From Methanothrix thermoacetophila PT (GTDB taxonomy: Archaea > Halobacteriota > Methanosarcinia > Methanotrichales > Methanotrichaceae), in NCBI RefSeq assembly GCF_000014945.1, contig NC_008553.1:62001-126000 (forward strand): a DNA stretch of 64,000 bases. Direction: 5' to 3'. Of this stretch, positions 1 through 9,406 are shown one piece after another. Under the pieces are notes generated by a model that worked only from the letters and a program-made list of their open reading frames with translations, was not told the DNA's origin and did no database searches. A program made the position numbers and the translations under genes. The first letter of the stretch is position 1. Every line of letters starts with the position of its first letter.

Positions 1-692
1 GGCTTTGCCCTTGATCCCACACCCGATCCCGGGTAGAGCTCCAGCTCCAGCCTGGTCTCAGAGAGCACAGCAAGAGACGGCTTGCCATATATGCTCACGT
101 TATCCCTGATCTCCGAGACCGGTTGCTTTGGGCTGAGAAGATCCTCCGCGAGGTCCTTTATCTCACCGACAACACCAAGGTTCGCGGGCGTGATCTCCTC
201 AGATATGCTAGTTGATACCACAACTGCAAGCGCCAGCATGACAAATACCAACAGCACCCTCTTGTAAAGCCTGCTGGTGTCAATTATGTCTCTCCCTGAG
301 ATCCCAGAAAGGATGTGCCCGAGATCCTGCGCGAGGCTCCTCATGACTATGCTGTCGTGAAATCTATTATCGTAAGCCGCTTTCAGCTTCTCTGAGAGCT
401 CTTCCTCAAAGAGGTCGAAGACGCTGGTCCTGCGCCTTCTTCTTATGATGTGCGATAAGATAACGCCAAAAATGAATGATACCACAACGGGTGCGTGCTC
501 GAGCAGCGTTCCGCTCCAGTAGAACCGGAAGTACGCGACGAGACCGAGCGGTATGAATATGATGTAAATAGCGATGGCGATTGCCAGCGCCTCCAGGGCT
601 GATACCCTGGTCTCAAATCCCCTGTAGGCATCGGTGAGCCTCTTCAGATCAAGCAGAAAATCGTAGGTGACGCCCTCGGATCTCTTTGTCAT
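1..692 (-). CDS. membrane protein, unrecognised, partial
   Basis: The frame is open from an ATG at 692 to the left edge, about 230 codons without a stop, so the C-terminus lies outside the window. The start reads MTKRSEGVTYDFLLDL. Two hydrophobic segments follow (about residues 36-55 and 65-80), then a basic stretch (IIRRRRRTS) and an amphipathic cytoplasmic-looking region, then a third hydrophobic segment near residue 145. It starts 10 bp after the stop of the secreted-protein gene at 703-1122 and so is probably co-transcribed with it. I do not recognise the family, and no catalytic motif is visible. Confidence 0.75.
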   Translation of the reverse strand, partial: MTKRSEGVTYDFLLDLKRLTDAYRGFETRVSALEALAIAIAIYIIFIPLGLVAYFRFYWSGTLLEHAPVVVSFIFGVILSHIIRRRRRTSVFDLFEEELSEKLKAAYDNRFHDSIVMRSLAQDLGHILSGISGRDIIDTSRLYKRVLLVFVMLALAVVVSTSISEEITPANLGVVGEIKDLAEDLLSPKQPVSEIRDNVSIYGKPSLAVLSETRLELELYPGSGVGSRAK

Positions 693-702
693 TGCCCAAT
701 CC

Positions 703-1122
703 TCAGATGCATGGCATCCAGTCGACGCTGATCTCTCCCGCCGTGCTGTTGTTCCAGAGCTGGATGAACTTCTCTATGGAGAACACCCCTGTAAGATCCT
801 CGATGCTACGGCCGTAAACCCCTCGGGAATCGGCCGAGAGCCATCCGATGTGCGCGCTACCGATCACATTCGATCTGATGTTCGCCTCGAGCATGCTCTG
901 TTGTGGCGATGGGGTGCCGCTGTAGGAGGTCCTCACCTCCGTGAACCTCTCCAGCCTCTCCACGCTCGTGTAGCTCTCAGAGAGCGCAGAGCCACCGCTC
1001 ACTATGAACAGGCTCTCCGAGAACCTCGGATCCTGGCCTGCGGCATAATTCACCGGAACCGGGAAGGAGGACGAGAGACCGACGAACAAGATGCACAGAG
1101 CAATCAGAGCCGATGCTTTCAT
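703..1122 (-). CDS. secreted protein, VDW-x-PC-x family, short member
   Basis: 139 aa with a clear Sec signal peptide (MKASALIALCILFVGLSSS). The C-terminal half closely matches the proteins at 47832-48578 and 18258-18890. Shared blocks include LEANIRSNVIGSAHIGW, a GRSIEDLTGVFSIEKFIQLW block and the ending VDWMPCI. Compared with the 248-aa member it lacks about 100 N-terminal residues, including the NY...TEMYT-type block, so it may be a shortened paralogue. No enzyme motif is visible; one conserved Cys sits next to the C-terminus. Function unknown; export to the cell surface is inferred from the signal peptide. The partial membrane-protein gene follows 10 bp downstream. Confidence 0.8.
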   Translation of the reverse strand: MKASALIALCILFVGLSSSFPVPVNYAAGQDPRFSESLFIVSGGSALSESYTSVERLERFTEVRTSYSGTPSPQQSMLEANIRSNVIGSAHIGWLSADSRGVYGRSIEDLTGVFSIEKFIQLWNNSTAGEISVDWMPCI

Positions 1123-1153
1123 GCTTAGAGTGTAGACATTAGTCGATTATATA

Positions 1154-1426
1154 CTAATCGCGCCCCTGCCCACGGGAGAGAATCGACTTTCCCTCGTCGA
1201 CCACTATGTAATCCTTTATCGCACACACCGCGCTGAAAGGGATTCGAACGAATTTGCCATCCGCTCTGTACCTCACGCGGCTCAGGTTGCGATCCGGTTT
1301 GACGACAAGATCAACTAGCTCGCCTGTATCCGCATTGAAGGTTATGTTCTCCAGCTCTCCCAGGACGATGCCGTCAACTGTGACTATCTCCTTGCCGGCG
1401 AGATCCGAGGCGAAGACCTTCTTCAT
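1154..1426 (-). CDS. PRC-barrel domain protein
   Basis: 90 aa from ATG 1426, chosen over a longer frame (to 1483) because a strong ribosome site (GGAGG, four bases upstream) precedes it and the protein begins MKKVFASDLAGKEIV, the usual PRC-barrel opening. The sequence has the small beta-barrel pattern: V-DGIVLGELENITFN, a middle GELVDLVVKP and RIPFSAVCAIKDYIVVDE. In archaea these small proteins are thought to support RNA processing or membrane-associated scaffolds, but the partner is not evident here. It lies 53 bp downstream of cdc48 in the same direction and may share its transcript. Confidence 0.85.
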   Translation of the reverse strand: MKKVFASDLAGKEIVTVDGIVLGELENITFNADTGELVDLVVKPDRNLSRVRYRADGKFVRIPFSAVCAIKDYIVVDEGKSILSRGQGRD

Positions 1427-1479
1427 AAAACCTCCTGAGTGCAGGGATGGCAGTGGCTCTCCAAAAGCATATGAATCCA

Positions 1480-3699
1480 TCACCTGTAGCCTATGAGAGA
1501 GCTCGACTCGACCCTGCCGCCACCCCTGAAACGCTCGCTTATCCTCTCGTAGTAGCTTATCATGCTCTCCTCCACGCTCGGCCTGACCCTCTTCAGAGCC
1601 TCAAGGTAGTGCTTCATCTCGACTATCTCTGCATTCTCGTTCTCCCTGAGCGCGAGGAGCACAGCCTCTCTGCATAAAGCGCCTAGATCTGCACCGACAT
1701 ATCCGTCTGTTAGCTCTGCAAGCTCCTCAAGGTTGACGTCCTCAGAGTTTGGAATCCTGGATGCATGAATCCTGAGGATCTCCAACCTTCCATCGCGATC
1801 AGGCGGACCTATCATTATCAGCCTGTCGAACCTTCCAGAGCGGAGGAGCGCAGGGTCAATCATATCAGGCCGGTTGGTCGCTCCGATCACTATTACGTTC
1901 TTCAGATCCTCTAGGCCATCCATCTCTGCAAGCAGCTGATTGACGACACGTTCAGTGACACGTGCGCCCTCGTCCATGCCTCTCATTGGCGCTATCGCAT
2001 CGAGCTCGTCAAAGAATATTATCGTAGGCGAGACCTGCTTCGCCTTTCTGAATATCTCCCTTATCGCCCTCTCAGACTCCCCGACCCATTTCGAGAGCAA
2101 CTGCGGACCTCTGACGGAGATGAAGTTCGCGTTCGTCTCGTTTGCAACAGCCTGCGCTATCAGAGTCTTGCCCGTTCCCGGCGGTCCGTAGAGCAGTATG
2201 CCCTTCGGCGGCTTTATCCCCATATGCTCGAACCTCTCCGGTCGCTTAAGAGGCCACTCTATCGCCTCTATCAGCTCCTGCTTGATCTGGCCTAGGCCGC
2301 CGACGCTGTCCCAGCTGACCTTCGGGAGTTCCACCAGAACCTCCCTCATCGCGCTCGGCTCGATCTCCTTGAGTGCCATCTCAAAGTCATCTCTGGTCAC
2401 CTTCATGCTCTCCACGATCTCAGGGGGTATGTCGTCCTCGGTTCCGAGATCCGGAAGATACCTGCGGAGAGCCTTCATCGCAGCCTCCTTGCAGAGAGCA
2501 GCGATGTCTGCTCCAACGAATCCATGTGTCCTGTTCGCCAGCTCCTCCAGATTCACATCATCTGCGAGTGGCATGTTCCTGACGTGGATCTGGAGTATCT
2601 CCACGCGATCATCCCTGTCCGGAACACCTATCTCTATCTCCCTGTCGAATCTGCCGGGCCTGCGCAGTGCCGGATCTATCGCGTCTATTCTGTTTGTGGC
2701 ACCTATGACAACAAGCTGGCCTCGTTCCTTGAGGCCATCCATCATCGCGAGAAGCTGCGCCACAACCCTTCTCTCGACCTCGCCAGTCACCTCGCTGCGC
2801 TTTGGAGCTATCGAATCCAGCTCGTCTATGAATACTATCGATGGTGTGTTGCTGTTCGCCTCCTCGAAGATCTCGCGGAGCCTCTGCTCGCTCTCTCCGT
2901 AGTACTTGGACATTATCTCAGGTCCGGCTATGCTGAAGAAGCTGGCTCCGCTCTCATTGGCAACCGCCTTCGCGATGAGGGTCTTGCCGGTGCCTGGGGG
3001 ACCGTAAAGAAGAACACCCTTCGGCGGATCGATCCCCAGCTTTCTGAAGACCTCTGGGTGCTTCATGGGGAGCTCGATCATCTCCCTGACCCGCTGGACC
3101 TCTGCCCGCAGCCCTCCGACGCTCTCGTATGTGACCCCGGTCGCCTTTATCGAGCCGACGCCGCGCGCAGGCTTGTCCATGAGGAGGATCTCAGTTCTGT
3201 CTGTTATCACCACGATCCCGCCGGGATCGGTGGCTGTTACGACGAGAGGAATCGCCTCCATTCTGCCCAGGAACGCCTGGCCGGATGTGCTCATCACCGG
3301 AAGAATATCACCAGCGACTACAGGACGCTTCAGTGTCTGTCTCTTTATCATATCCACCGCGTCTGGGCCGAACTGCATGTGTGAGCCAGCGGGCGGCGCC
3401 AGCACAATCCTGGCAGCGTCGCTGTACCTGGCCTTCCTCACCTTCACGCGATCGCTTATGCCAACGCCAGCGTTCTGCCTGATGAAGCCATCTATTCTTA
3501 TGTAATCCTGAATCCAGTCCTGTCTATCCGCACGCCAGACCTTCGCGGCTGTGATCTTCTTCCCCTCTATCTCGATGATATCTCCGGGGGAAAGGCGCAG
3601 GGTGAGGAGCGCGCTCGGATCAAGCCTGGCTATGCCTCTGGCCGAGTCATTCGGATAGGCCTTCGCCACCTTGAGCTGAAGTTCTTTGACTTCCCACAC
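1480..3699 (-). CDS. cdc48: Cdc48/VAT-type AAA+ ATPase
   Basis: 739 aa, the usual family length. An N-terminal substrate-binding module (about 1-185: double-psi barrel and four-stranded barrel) precedes two AAA modules. Each has a Walker A GPPGTGKT (the first near residues 233-240, the second roughly 270 residues later), a Walker B ([24 protein letters not shown]) and the second region of homology with arginine fingers ([23 protein letters not shown]). The family forms hexameric unfoldases that thread proteins toward the 20S proteasome, whose beta subunit is at 11335-11958. Start is GTG 3699. The C-terminus ([13 protein letters not shown]) lacks an obvious HbYX tail, though it ends in YR. Confidence 0.97.
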   Translation of the reverse strand: MWEVKELQLKVAKAYPNDSARGIARLDPSALLTLRLSPGDIIEIEGKKITAAKVWRADRQDWIQDYIRIDGFIRQNAGVGISDRVKVRKARYSDAARIVLAPPAGSHMQFGPDAVDMIKRQTLKRPVVAGDILPVMSTSGQAFLGRMEAIPLVVTATDPGGIVVITDRTEILLMDKPARGVGSIKATGVTYESVGGLRAEVQRVREMIELPMKHPEVFRKLGIDPPKGVLLYGPPGTGKTLIAKAVANESGASFFSIAGPEIMSKYYGESEQRLREIFEEANSNTPSIVFIDELDSIAPKRSEVTGEVERRVVAQLLAMMDGLKERGQLVVIGATNRIDAIDPALRRPGRFDREIEIGVPDRDDRVEILQIHVRNMPLADDVNLEELANRTHGFVGADIAALCKEAAMKALRRYLPDLGTEDDIPPEIVESMKVTRDDFEMALKEIEPSAMREVLVELPKVSWDSVGGLGQIKQELIEAIEWPLKRPERFEHMGIKPPKGILLYGPPGTGKTLIAQAVANETNANFISVRGPQLLSKWVGESERAIREIFRKAKQVSPTIIFFDELDAIAPMRGMDEGARVTERVVNQLLAEMDGLEDLKNVIVIGATNRPDMIDPALLRSGRFDRLIMIGPPDRDGRLEILRIHASRIPNSEDVNLEELAELTDGYVGADLGALCREAVLLALRENENAEIVEMKHYLEALKRVRPSVEESMISYYERISERFRGGGRVESSSLIGYR

Positions 3700-3887
3700 G
3701 CCACGTGATTATATGATTTACATTATTTAGATTTATCTAGCGGAAGTGAAGCGCAGGAAGCCTGCTGAAGCTCGGGTTGCGCACACGACACGCAGCTTGT
3801 AGCGATTGACACTCCGGCAAAAAGATCTGCTGCTGTTGTGTAGATCGCTGAATCTGGCTGGTCGGGCGCGCCAGCCAGAGGGTTGAG

Positions 3888-5762
3888 CTACACCGCAGGC
3901 TGCTGCTGCGTAACGCAGTGAATCGTGCCAAGACCATAGACCATCGCCAGCGCATCGATCCCCACGACCTCTCTATCCGGGAACAGTGCGCCGATGATGC
4001 TCAGAGCCCTCGCATCGTTCCTGTGGCCGAAGACCGGCACGAGCACCGCTCTGTTCCCGATGTAGAAGTTCGCGTAACTTGCTGGCAGCCGCTCCTCATC
4101 TCCAACATAACCCGGCATCGGCAGGCGGATAACCTCTAGCGGATTCCCATCCTGGTCTGTCTCATGTTTGAGAATCTCGTAGTTCTCCCGCAGAGGCTCA
4201 TGGTTCTCGTCATCTTTGTCTTCCTCGAATGCAAGAACCACCCTTCTTGGGGATACGAATCTGGCAACATCATCGACATGGCCGTCGGTGTCATCGCCCG
4301 CTATTCCCCTCCTGAGCCAGATTATCTTTCTGACGCCCAGATACTCCCTGAGGTAGAACTCCATATCCCACCTGCTCATGAGAGGATTCCTGTTCGGATT
4401 CAGCAGGCACTGCTCCGTGGTCATGAGAGTTCCGGAGCCATTGACATCTATCGATCCGCCCTCAAGCACGATCCCGGGACGGAAGCACCTGACGCCGAGA
4501 TCGCGCGCGATGTAGCAGGGTATCTTCACATCCCCCATGAGCTCGCAGTACTTTCCACCCCATGCGTTGAAGTTCCAGGCGACCATTCCGAGACGTTTTT
4601 CTTTTTTGTTCACAACGAATGTGGGGCCGTAGTCCCTGAACCAGACGTCCGCGTAATCTATGGTGTGGATTCTCAGGCTGCTCATCCTGACATCCCTCTG
4701 AAGGAGATGCTCCACCCGCTCGCGCATCTCCTCATCTCTCACCAGCAGGTTCACGGTCTCTCCCACATGGAGCGCTTTTATCATCGAGACGTATGCGCGC
4801 TCCACAGAATCGATATCATTAAAAGTATCAGTGTCGTGCGGCCAGGCGAGCCATACACCATCATGCCGCTCCCACTCCGCCGGCATGTGGTAGCCCTCGC
4901 TGCTCGGTGTCAGGAGGCGTCTCTCAATATCCCTCACAAGGACTCGGTACGCATCGGGCCGCCTGTTCTTGATGAAACCCCACCCCTCTCTAACCATCAA
5001 GTTCTTAGAGAGATCGAGATCCGCGAGAAGAACCTCCTCATCAGAGCCGGCATGTGCGAGAAGATTACCAAACGAGTCGCATACAAACGATCCTCCCCAG
5101 AAGGCAATCTCGCCCTCCACGCCCACTCGGTTCACCGCGGCCACATGCACGCCGTTCGCAATCGCATGCCCACGCTGTACGGTCTCCCAGGCGGTCTGCC
5201 AGTCGCCCTCTGCCTGCTCCACACCTCTTACCCTGCCGATGGCGGTCGGATAGAAAATTATGTCTGCGCCATCAAGAACAACAGAGCGCGCTGCCTCCGG
5301 GAACCACTGGTCGTAGCATATCAGGACCGCAAGACAGGCATGGCGCGTTCGGAAGACCCTAAAGCCGTCCCCCTGGAAAAAGTACATCTTCTCATAGAAC
5401 ATGGGGTCGCACGGAATGTGGGACTTCCTGTACACACCTGCGATCGAGCCATCAGCATCGATGACTGCTGCGGAATTGTAATAAACGCTACCATACCGCT
5501 CGAAGAGCGGGACTATTACAACAACATTCATCCGGGCTGCGAGCCTCGAGAATGCCGCGGTCGATTCACCGGGGATCGTTTCAGCATATTGCTGGACCTT
5601 TGCGTTCTTTTCTCTGGGAAAGTATGAAGTCCTGTAGAGCTCCGGCAGGCAGACGATCTCCGCGCCCCTGTTCGCAGCATCCTCCACCAGATCTAGAGCC
5701 CTAGCTAGATTGAAGTTCAGGTCCTCGGTGACCCTAGTCTGGACAAGCCCTACCCTCACCAT
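3888..5762 (-). CDS. fused N-carbamoylputrescine amidase / agmatine deiminase
   Basis: 624 aa in one uninterrupted frame. Residues 1 to about 285 are a nitrilase-fold amidase with its Glu-Lys-Cys triad in context: CLPELY (Glu near 41), YRKSHIPC and LICYDQWFPE. From about 293 an agmatine deiminase follows, beginning YHMPAEWERHDGVWLAWPHD and ending GLGTIHCVTQQQ with the nucleophilic Cys. Together the halves would convert agmatine to N-carbamoylputrescine and then to putrescine plus CO2 and ammonia in one polypeptide. These are normally separate genes (aguA, aguB). The ribosomal protein eS1 gene lies 18 bp upstream in the same direction. Both halves look complete; the fusion is what is odd. Confidence 0.92.
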   Translation of the reverse strand: MVRVGLVQTRVTEDLNFNLARALDLVEDAANRGAEIVCLPELYRTSYFPREKNAKVQQYAETIPGESTAAFSRLAARMNVVVIVPLFERYGSVYYNSAAVIDADGSIAGVYRKSHIPCDPMFYEKMYFFQGDGFRVFRTRHACLAVLICYDQWFPEAARSVVLDGADIIFYPTAIGRVRGVEQAEGDWQTAWETVQRGHAIANGVHVAAVNRVGVEGEIAFWGGSFVCDSFGNLLAHAGSDEEVLLADLDLSKNLMVREGWGFIKNRRPDAYRVLVRDIERRLLTPSSEGYHMPAEWERHDGVWLAWPHDTDTFNDIDSVERAYVSMIKALHVGETVNLLVRDEEMRERVEHLLQRDVRMSSLRIHTIDYADVWFRDYGPTFVVNKKEKRLGMVAWNFNAWGGKYCELMGDVKIPCYIARDLGVRCFRPGIVLEGGSIDVNGSGTLMTTEQCLLNPNRNPLMSRWDMEFYLREYLGVRKIIWLRRGIAGDDTDGHVDDVARFVSPRRVVLAFEEDKDDENHEPLRENYEILKHETDQDGNPLEVIRLPMPGYVGDEERLPASYANFYIGNRAVLVPVFGHRNDARALSIIGALFPDREVVGIDALAMVYGLGTIHCVTQQQPAV

Positions 5763-5780
5763 GGCTCAGCTCGCCGAAGC

Positions 5781-6416
5781 TCAGGACCCTGCAGTGACTG
5801 TTGGTTCCGGGACAGCGGCTGGATGCGGGACCTCTCCGGGCCCTGCAAGTATTTCCGTTTTTCTTATCTCGACTCTCCTGAGAGGATACACAGCCTTCGC
5901 GTCCTTGTATATGTCAAGAGAGAGCTTGCCTAGGACGACCTCTTGAATGAGCCCGTTGAGGTCTATGTTCCCCGCCCTGGAGATTATAACCTGTCGCGAG
6001 ATCTCCCTTATAGCCTTGACCTGGTTCGCCCTGGCCCTCTTGACGGTGAAGCAGCTCGGCTTTACCCTGACCAGATACCCATCGCTTGTGGTCACATCCA
6101 CCACCGCATCGATACGCGATGTCCTGCGCTTGACAAGGGATCTGATGTAATCTGTGGTCATCTCGTGGCCTATGAACTTCGTGTAGGCTGTATCACCAGC
6201 CACTGCATCTATCTTGAACCTGAGCTTCGTGTTCTGCTTCGAGAAGTTGTTTGTAAGGTCACCAAGCGTGGTCTCGATCACCCTCCCGAGGAGCTTGTTC
6301 GGGTCGTTTGCGAGCGTCTCGCCAACAGGCGTGCGCCCGAACATCTCAGGTGCGAGGACCTTGTACCACTGCTTGACCTTTGCCCTTTCTGCTTTCCTCT
6401 GTGCCCTTCTAGCCAA
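5781..6416 (-). CDS. rps3ae: small-subunit ribosomal protein eS1 (S3Ae)
   Basis: 211 aa. The core LKVKQWY-like opening (RAKVKQWYKVLAPEMFG), IGHEMTTDYIRSLVKRRTSRID and VKPSCFTVKRARANQ identify archaeal/eukaryotic S1e/S3Ae, a 30S body protein. Start is TTG 6416, with GGAGG six bases upstream; an ATG slightly upstream is not in frame with the conserved sequence. The C-terminal 25 residues are a low-complexity Pro/Glu/Val tail. A TATA-like box lies about 50-65 bp upstream. Confidence 0.95.
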   Translation of the reverse strand: MARRAQRKAERAKVKQWYKVLAPEMFGRTPVGETLANDPNKLLGRVIETTLGDLTNNFSKQNTKLRFKIDAVAGDTAYTKFIGHEMTTDYIRSLVKRRTSRIDAVVDVTTSDGYLVRVKPSCFTVKRARANQVKAIREISRQVIISRAGNIDLNGLIQEVVLGKLSLDIYKDAKAVYPLRRVEIRKTEILAGPGEVPHPAAVPEPTVTAGS

Positions 6417-6462
6417 TAAACATCCTCCAGATAATGAATAGCAATCCGAGATCCAATCAGGC

Positions 6463-6478
6463 TAACTATATATAAGCT
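6463..6478 (-). promoter_or_regulatory. TATA box for the eS1 gene
   Basis: On the minus strand the segment reads AAGCTTATATATAGTTAG, a strong archaeal TATA element. About 25 bp downstream falls near 6440, leaving a short leader that contains the GGAGG site before TTG 6416. Confidence 0.6.
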
Positions 6479-6558
6479 TATCCGGAGGCAGGCTGCTTCT
6501 GGAAAGCTGACAAATTGTAAAAGGGGAATCGATCGCCCGAGCGGATTTGTTCAGCAGA

Positions 6559-6670
6559 GGGTCTTTGGTTTGGATAACTGAACGATACAGTGAACCCATC
6601 CTTTTCGGAAGTCGTATTTCGGCGCGGCAAGATGGATCTTTGGTTTGGATAACTGAACGATACAGTGAAC
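6559..6670. repeat. CRISPR-like single-spacer unit 1
   Basis: Two direct copies of a 37-bp sequence (6559-6595 and 6634-6670, one mismatch near the start) flank a 38-bp unrelated spacer (6596-6633). Each copy contains TTTGGTTTGGATAACTG and ends ACAGTGAAC. Period 75 bp. It lies between hisG and the eS1 gene. No further copies and no cas genes are seen nearby. An ORF track entry through it repeats YRSVIQTKDP, but only because the DNA repeats. Confidence 0.85.
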
Positions 6671-6754
6671 GCCCCCGACCAGATTCACTCATAAAGCGGC
6701 CTTCCTGAGGCCTGGGACAACGGAGGCTCCGGCCGTAAGGCTGGAACAAATTCG

Positions 6755-7627
6755 TCATGGCACGATCTTCGAGATGTCAATCTCCAGAATGTCGGAGGCC
6801 CCTGCCTTCTTGAGCTTTGGTATCAGCAGATTGATATCCTTTTTATCAACCACACTCTCGATCGCATAGTAACCTGAGTTATAGAGCTTTGAGATCGTGG
6901 GGTGCTTCATGCTTGGGAGTATTGATATGACCTGCTCTATGTTACTCTCAGACACATTCATCTTGAGCAGTGCTTTGCCTCTGGCCCTGATCACCGCTGA
7001 CAGCAGAGTCTCCACCGCCTCGATCTCCTCTCTCTTGGAGGGGTCCGACCAGCTCTGCTGGTTTGCTATCAGCTCTGATGTCGACTCCAGTATCACATCG
7101 ATGATCTTCAGCCCGTTCTTGATCAGGGTTGAGCCTGTCTCCGTGAGATCGACGACGACATCGGTGAGCTCCGGAACCTTCGCCTCGGTGGCCCCATAGG
7201 AGAACTGCACCTCAACTGGTATTCCCAACCGCTCGAAATAGCTTCTGGTGATGTTCGGGTACTCTGTCGCAACCCTGCTCCCCGGAGGTATCTCCCTGGA
7301 GGAGGTGATCTGCATCGACTCAGGCACCGCGACGACGATCTTGACCACCCCTGGCCCCTGTTTCCCGTAGTTCAGGTTGGCCACGGTCACAACATCTGCT
7401 CCTGACTCGACGATCCAGTCTGTGCCTGAGATGCCCAGATCGAAGTATCCCCTGCTGACATAGGTCGGGATCTCCTGTGGCCTCAGGATCTTCACCTTGC
7501 CTATCCTGGGGTCGTTTATCCTGGCATTGTACTCTCTCTCCGTCCTGCGCACCTCCAGACCAGCTCTCTCGAAGAGCTCAAGGGTCTGATTGAGCAGACT
7601 CCCCTTTGGAATTGCAATGTCTATCAT
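6755..7627 (-). CDS. hisG: ATP phosphoribosyltransferase, long form
   Basis: 290 aa. First step of histidine synthesis: ATP + PRPP to phosphoribosyl-ATP. The start MIDIAIPKGSLLNQTLELFERAG and the block DLGISGTDWIVESGADV are typical of HisG, and DVVVDLTETGSTLIKNGLKIID is the PRPP-binding region. The last 75 residues (IEQVISILPSMKHPTISKLY onward) form the ACT-like regulatory domain of the hexameric long form, which binds histidine, so no HisZ partner is needed. Start ATG 7627 follows an AAGGTG site. No other his genes are in the window. A TATA-like GCTATATC lies about 30 bp upstream. Confidence 0.95.
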   Translation of the reverse strand: MIDIAIPKGSLLNQTLELFERAGLEVRRTEREYNARINDPRIGKVKILRPQEIPTYVSRGYFDLGISGTDWIVESGADVVTVANLNYGKQGPGVVKIVVAVPESMQITSSREIPPGSRVATEYPNITRSYFERLGIPVEVQFSYGATEAKVPELTDVVVDLTETGSTLIKNGLKIIDVILESTSELIANQQSWSDPSKREEIEAVETLLSAVIRARGKALLKMNVSESNIEQVISILPSMKHPTISKLYNSGYYAIESVVDKKDINLLIPKLKKAGASDILEIDISKIVP

Positions 7628-8138
7628 GGCACCTTCACATACCCATGGAAGAAGGAAGATATAGCTTTCGCATCGAAATTATGGACTTTTCGGCATCGCA
7701 CTCACATCACTGAGATCAACAGTGGCATGATGGATTCATGAAATCTTTGAGGTATGGCTCTCGTTGTGGCTCCCCGTATTTGCTCAATATCGTGAGCGTA
7801 CTTGAGTTGCCGATCAAGTGAAGCCACTATCAGGGGGCTAGTCTCTCAACCAGAACTCTGCCGGGAGAGCAATTTACTCAACGTATTGAGCATCTTCGGC
7901 TCCCCCTCTGGACACGAGCCCGAATCCAGGTAGACGTGATCTGGTGGCTGTGGCGAGACTGTATTCTTCCTGAGACCAAGCATGTGTGGATAGCAGCTTT
8001 TAGGTTATCAGGAGATGTTAGATGGACATCTTGACCTCGGACACTCAGTAAAACAGGACCGCCACGACGACAGATAGTATTAAATATAAATTATTACGTA
8101 ACAACCAAAGTGCCTGTGTATACAAAACGTATTATCAT
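7628..8138. other. intergenic region without a supported gene
   Basis: About 510 bp between divergent hisG and the secreted protein at 8157. No frame with coding character was found. A weak inverted pair, TGCTCAATA near 7782 and TATTGAGCA near 7884, could be the ends of a decayed repeat. The right end carries the promoter of the next gene. Confidence 0.5.
8080..8094 (+). promoter_or_regulatory. TATA-rich promoter of the 8157 gene
   Basis: AGTATTAAATATAAATTATTAC sits about 65-75 bp upstream of ATG 8157; it is the only AT-rich TATA-like block in the preceding 400 bp. A GGAGGGAG ribosome site at 8139-8146 follows. Confidence 0.5.
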
Positions 8139-8156
8139 GGAGGGAGTTCATTGATC

Positions 8157-8969
8157 ATGCGTCTGATGATCGCAATTACGCTTTTATTAGCTCTTGCTGC
8201 AGATGGCCTGGCGGATTACACGCTTAATGATACGCTTATGTTCAGCATGGAGCAGAGCATAAACGGTCATGGCTATTTCTCAGGATACAAATACGCAAAG
8301 CTCGATGGCGAGCTTGGTGACGATGCGCTGGAGATACGCGGCAGGTACCATGGCAGCGGCAGCATCGACCTGGAGGGCACGTTCGAGGCCATGAACTGCA
8401 CCGACCAGTCAGGTGTTGATGTCTCCTTCGATCCTGAGAGCACGGAGATTCATAGATCTATCTCCATGAGGGATTCTGGAGACCTCTCCTACAGCCCGGA
8501 GGTACTGACGGTGGGCAGGGGCTTTTATCTCTCAAAACCGATCCGTTACAGCTCCATGATCGCTGAGGCGGATCTTCTTAAAAACAGGGCATCGGGCACA
8601 TCAATGAGCCACGTTACAGACTATGCCCATGCGCTCAGCAAGGATATTGAGCTCTTTGTCATGGCAGAAGCGCTCGAGGAGGATCCAAGCACGTGCACAA
8701 TGAATGTCTCCGAGAAGATCTCCAGCGGGCGCGTGCACATCGGAGCCCTGCAGCTTCCCACCAACCGCTCCGGGCCAGGACTGGCAGCGCCGCTCATGGA
8801 GATCGACGAGTACTACATAGGCGACTTTCAGATTCAGAAAGGACTCAGTGTGAGCGTTGAGGAGGAGGAAGAAGAGGAAGAGGAGGACTGGCTTCAGTGC
8901 TGCACGTGGAACCAGCATAGGCTGATCGATGAGATATTCAGCTGTACGTCATGCACGCAGAACCTCTGA
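8157..8969 (+). CDS. secreted acidic protein with Cys-rich tail, unknown
   Basis: 270 aa from ATG 8157; a TTG at 8151 is also in frame, but GGAGGG at 8139-8144 is better spaced for 8157. Signal peptide MRLMIAITLLLALAADGLA, mature N-terminus near DYTLNDTL. The body is beta-rich with alternating polar residues and no catalytic motif. The last 40 residues hold nine consecutive Glu, then DWLQCCTWNQH and ...EIFSCTSCTQNL, giving four Cys in two pairs. It may be distantly related to the VDW-x-PC-x secreted family (SSGRVHIGALQL resembles VIGVAHIGW), but this is weak. Function not recognised; surface or periplasm-like location inferred. Confidence 0.75.
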   Translation: MRLMIAITLLLALAADGLADYTLNDTLMFSMEQSINGHGYFSGYKYAKLDGELGDDALEIRGRYHGSGSIDLEGTFEAMNCTDQSGVDVSFDPESTEIHRSISMRDSGDLSYSPEVLTVGRGFYLSKPIRYSSMIAEADLLKNRASGTSMSHVTDYAHALSKDIELFVMAEALEEDPSTCTMNVSEKISSGRVHIGALQLPTNRSGPGLAAPLMEIDEYYIGDFQIQKGLSVSVEEEEEEEEEDWLQCCTWNQHRLIDEIFSCTSCTQNL

Positions 8970-9068
8970 TGACTCCGGAATCGCGCCTGCATGAAAACCT
9001 CCAGGTTAATGACTTGATACTGCATGGAGACCCGCCAGGGAGCATAACGAAGAGTGCTTACAGTCACC

Positions 9069-9179
9069 AATTGCAATGAAGTCTGCCCGGATAACACACT
9101 GATGCATAATGTGGTGCCTGTCAGCAGGCTCCCTCATGTGAAATTGCAATGAAGCCTGTCCGGATAACACACTGATGCA
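9069..9179. repeat. CRISPR-like single-spacer unit 2
   Basis: Two 38-bp direct copies (9069-9106, 9142-9179; two mismatches, both T/C) flank a 35-bp spacer (9107-9141). Each copy begins AATTGCAATGAAG and ends AACACACTGATGCA. Period 73 bp. It lies in the gap between the secreted-protein gene and the end of aCPSF1. Confidence 0.85.
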
Positions 9180-9406
9180 GGGTGTTTGAGGATCCTCTTC
9201 GCCGGACACATCAGGAGAAGTTCAAACGGGAGCATGCCTCGAATGGCCGGGATCCACAGGGCACTGGTCTCAGGCTCCTCATCCGGAGACGTCCCTCCTG
9301 TGTTCAGCGATCCAGCACATGGCCTGCTTTATCCCGGCTTAATGAGAAGAGGATCAGTTACCAGCAGCGTTTGGGTAGACTGGTGCCGTTTTACACCTGC
9401 CAGTTA

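Noticed and set aside
2198-2902. Long plus-strand frames opposite cdc48
   Set aside because: Shadow frames of a conserved AAA+ ATPase.
4164-5627. 487-codon frame on the plus strand opposite the agmatine enzyme
   Set aside because: It mirrors the third-position bias of the real minus-strand gene and has no recognisable domain.
6462-6758. Frame on the minus strand with a repeated YRSVIQTKDP peptide
   Set aside because: The repetition is the DNA repeat of CRISPR-like unit 1; there is no ribosome site and no wider coding character.
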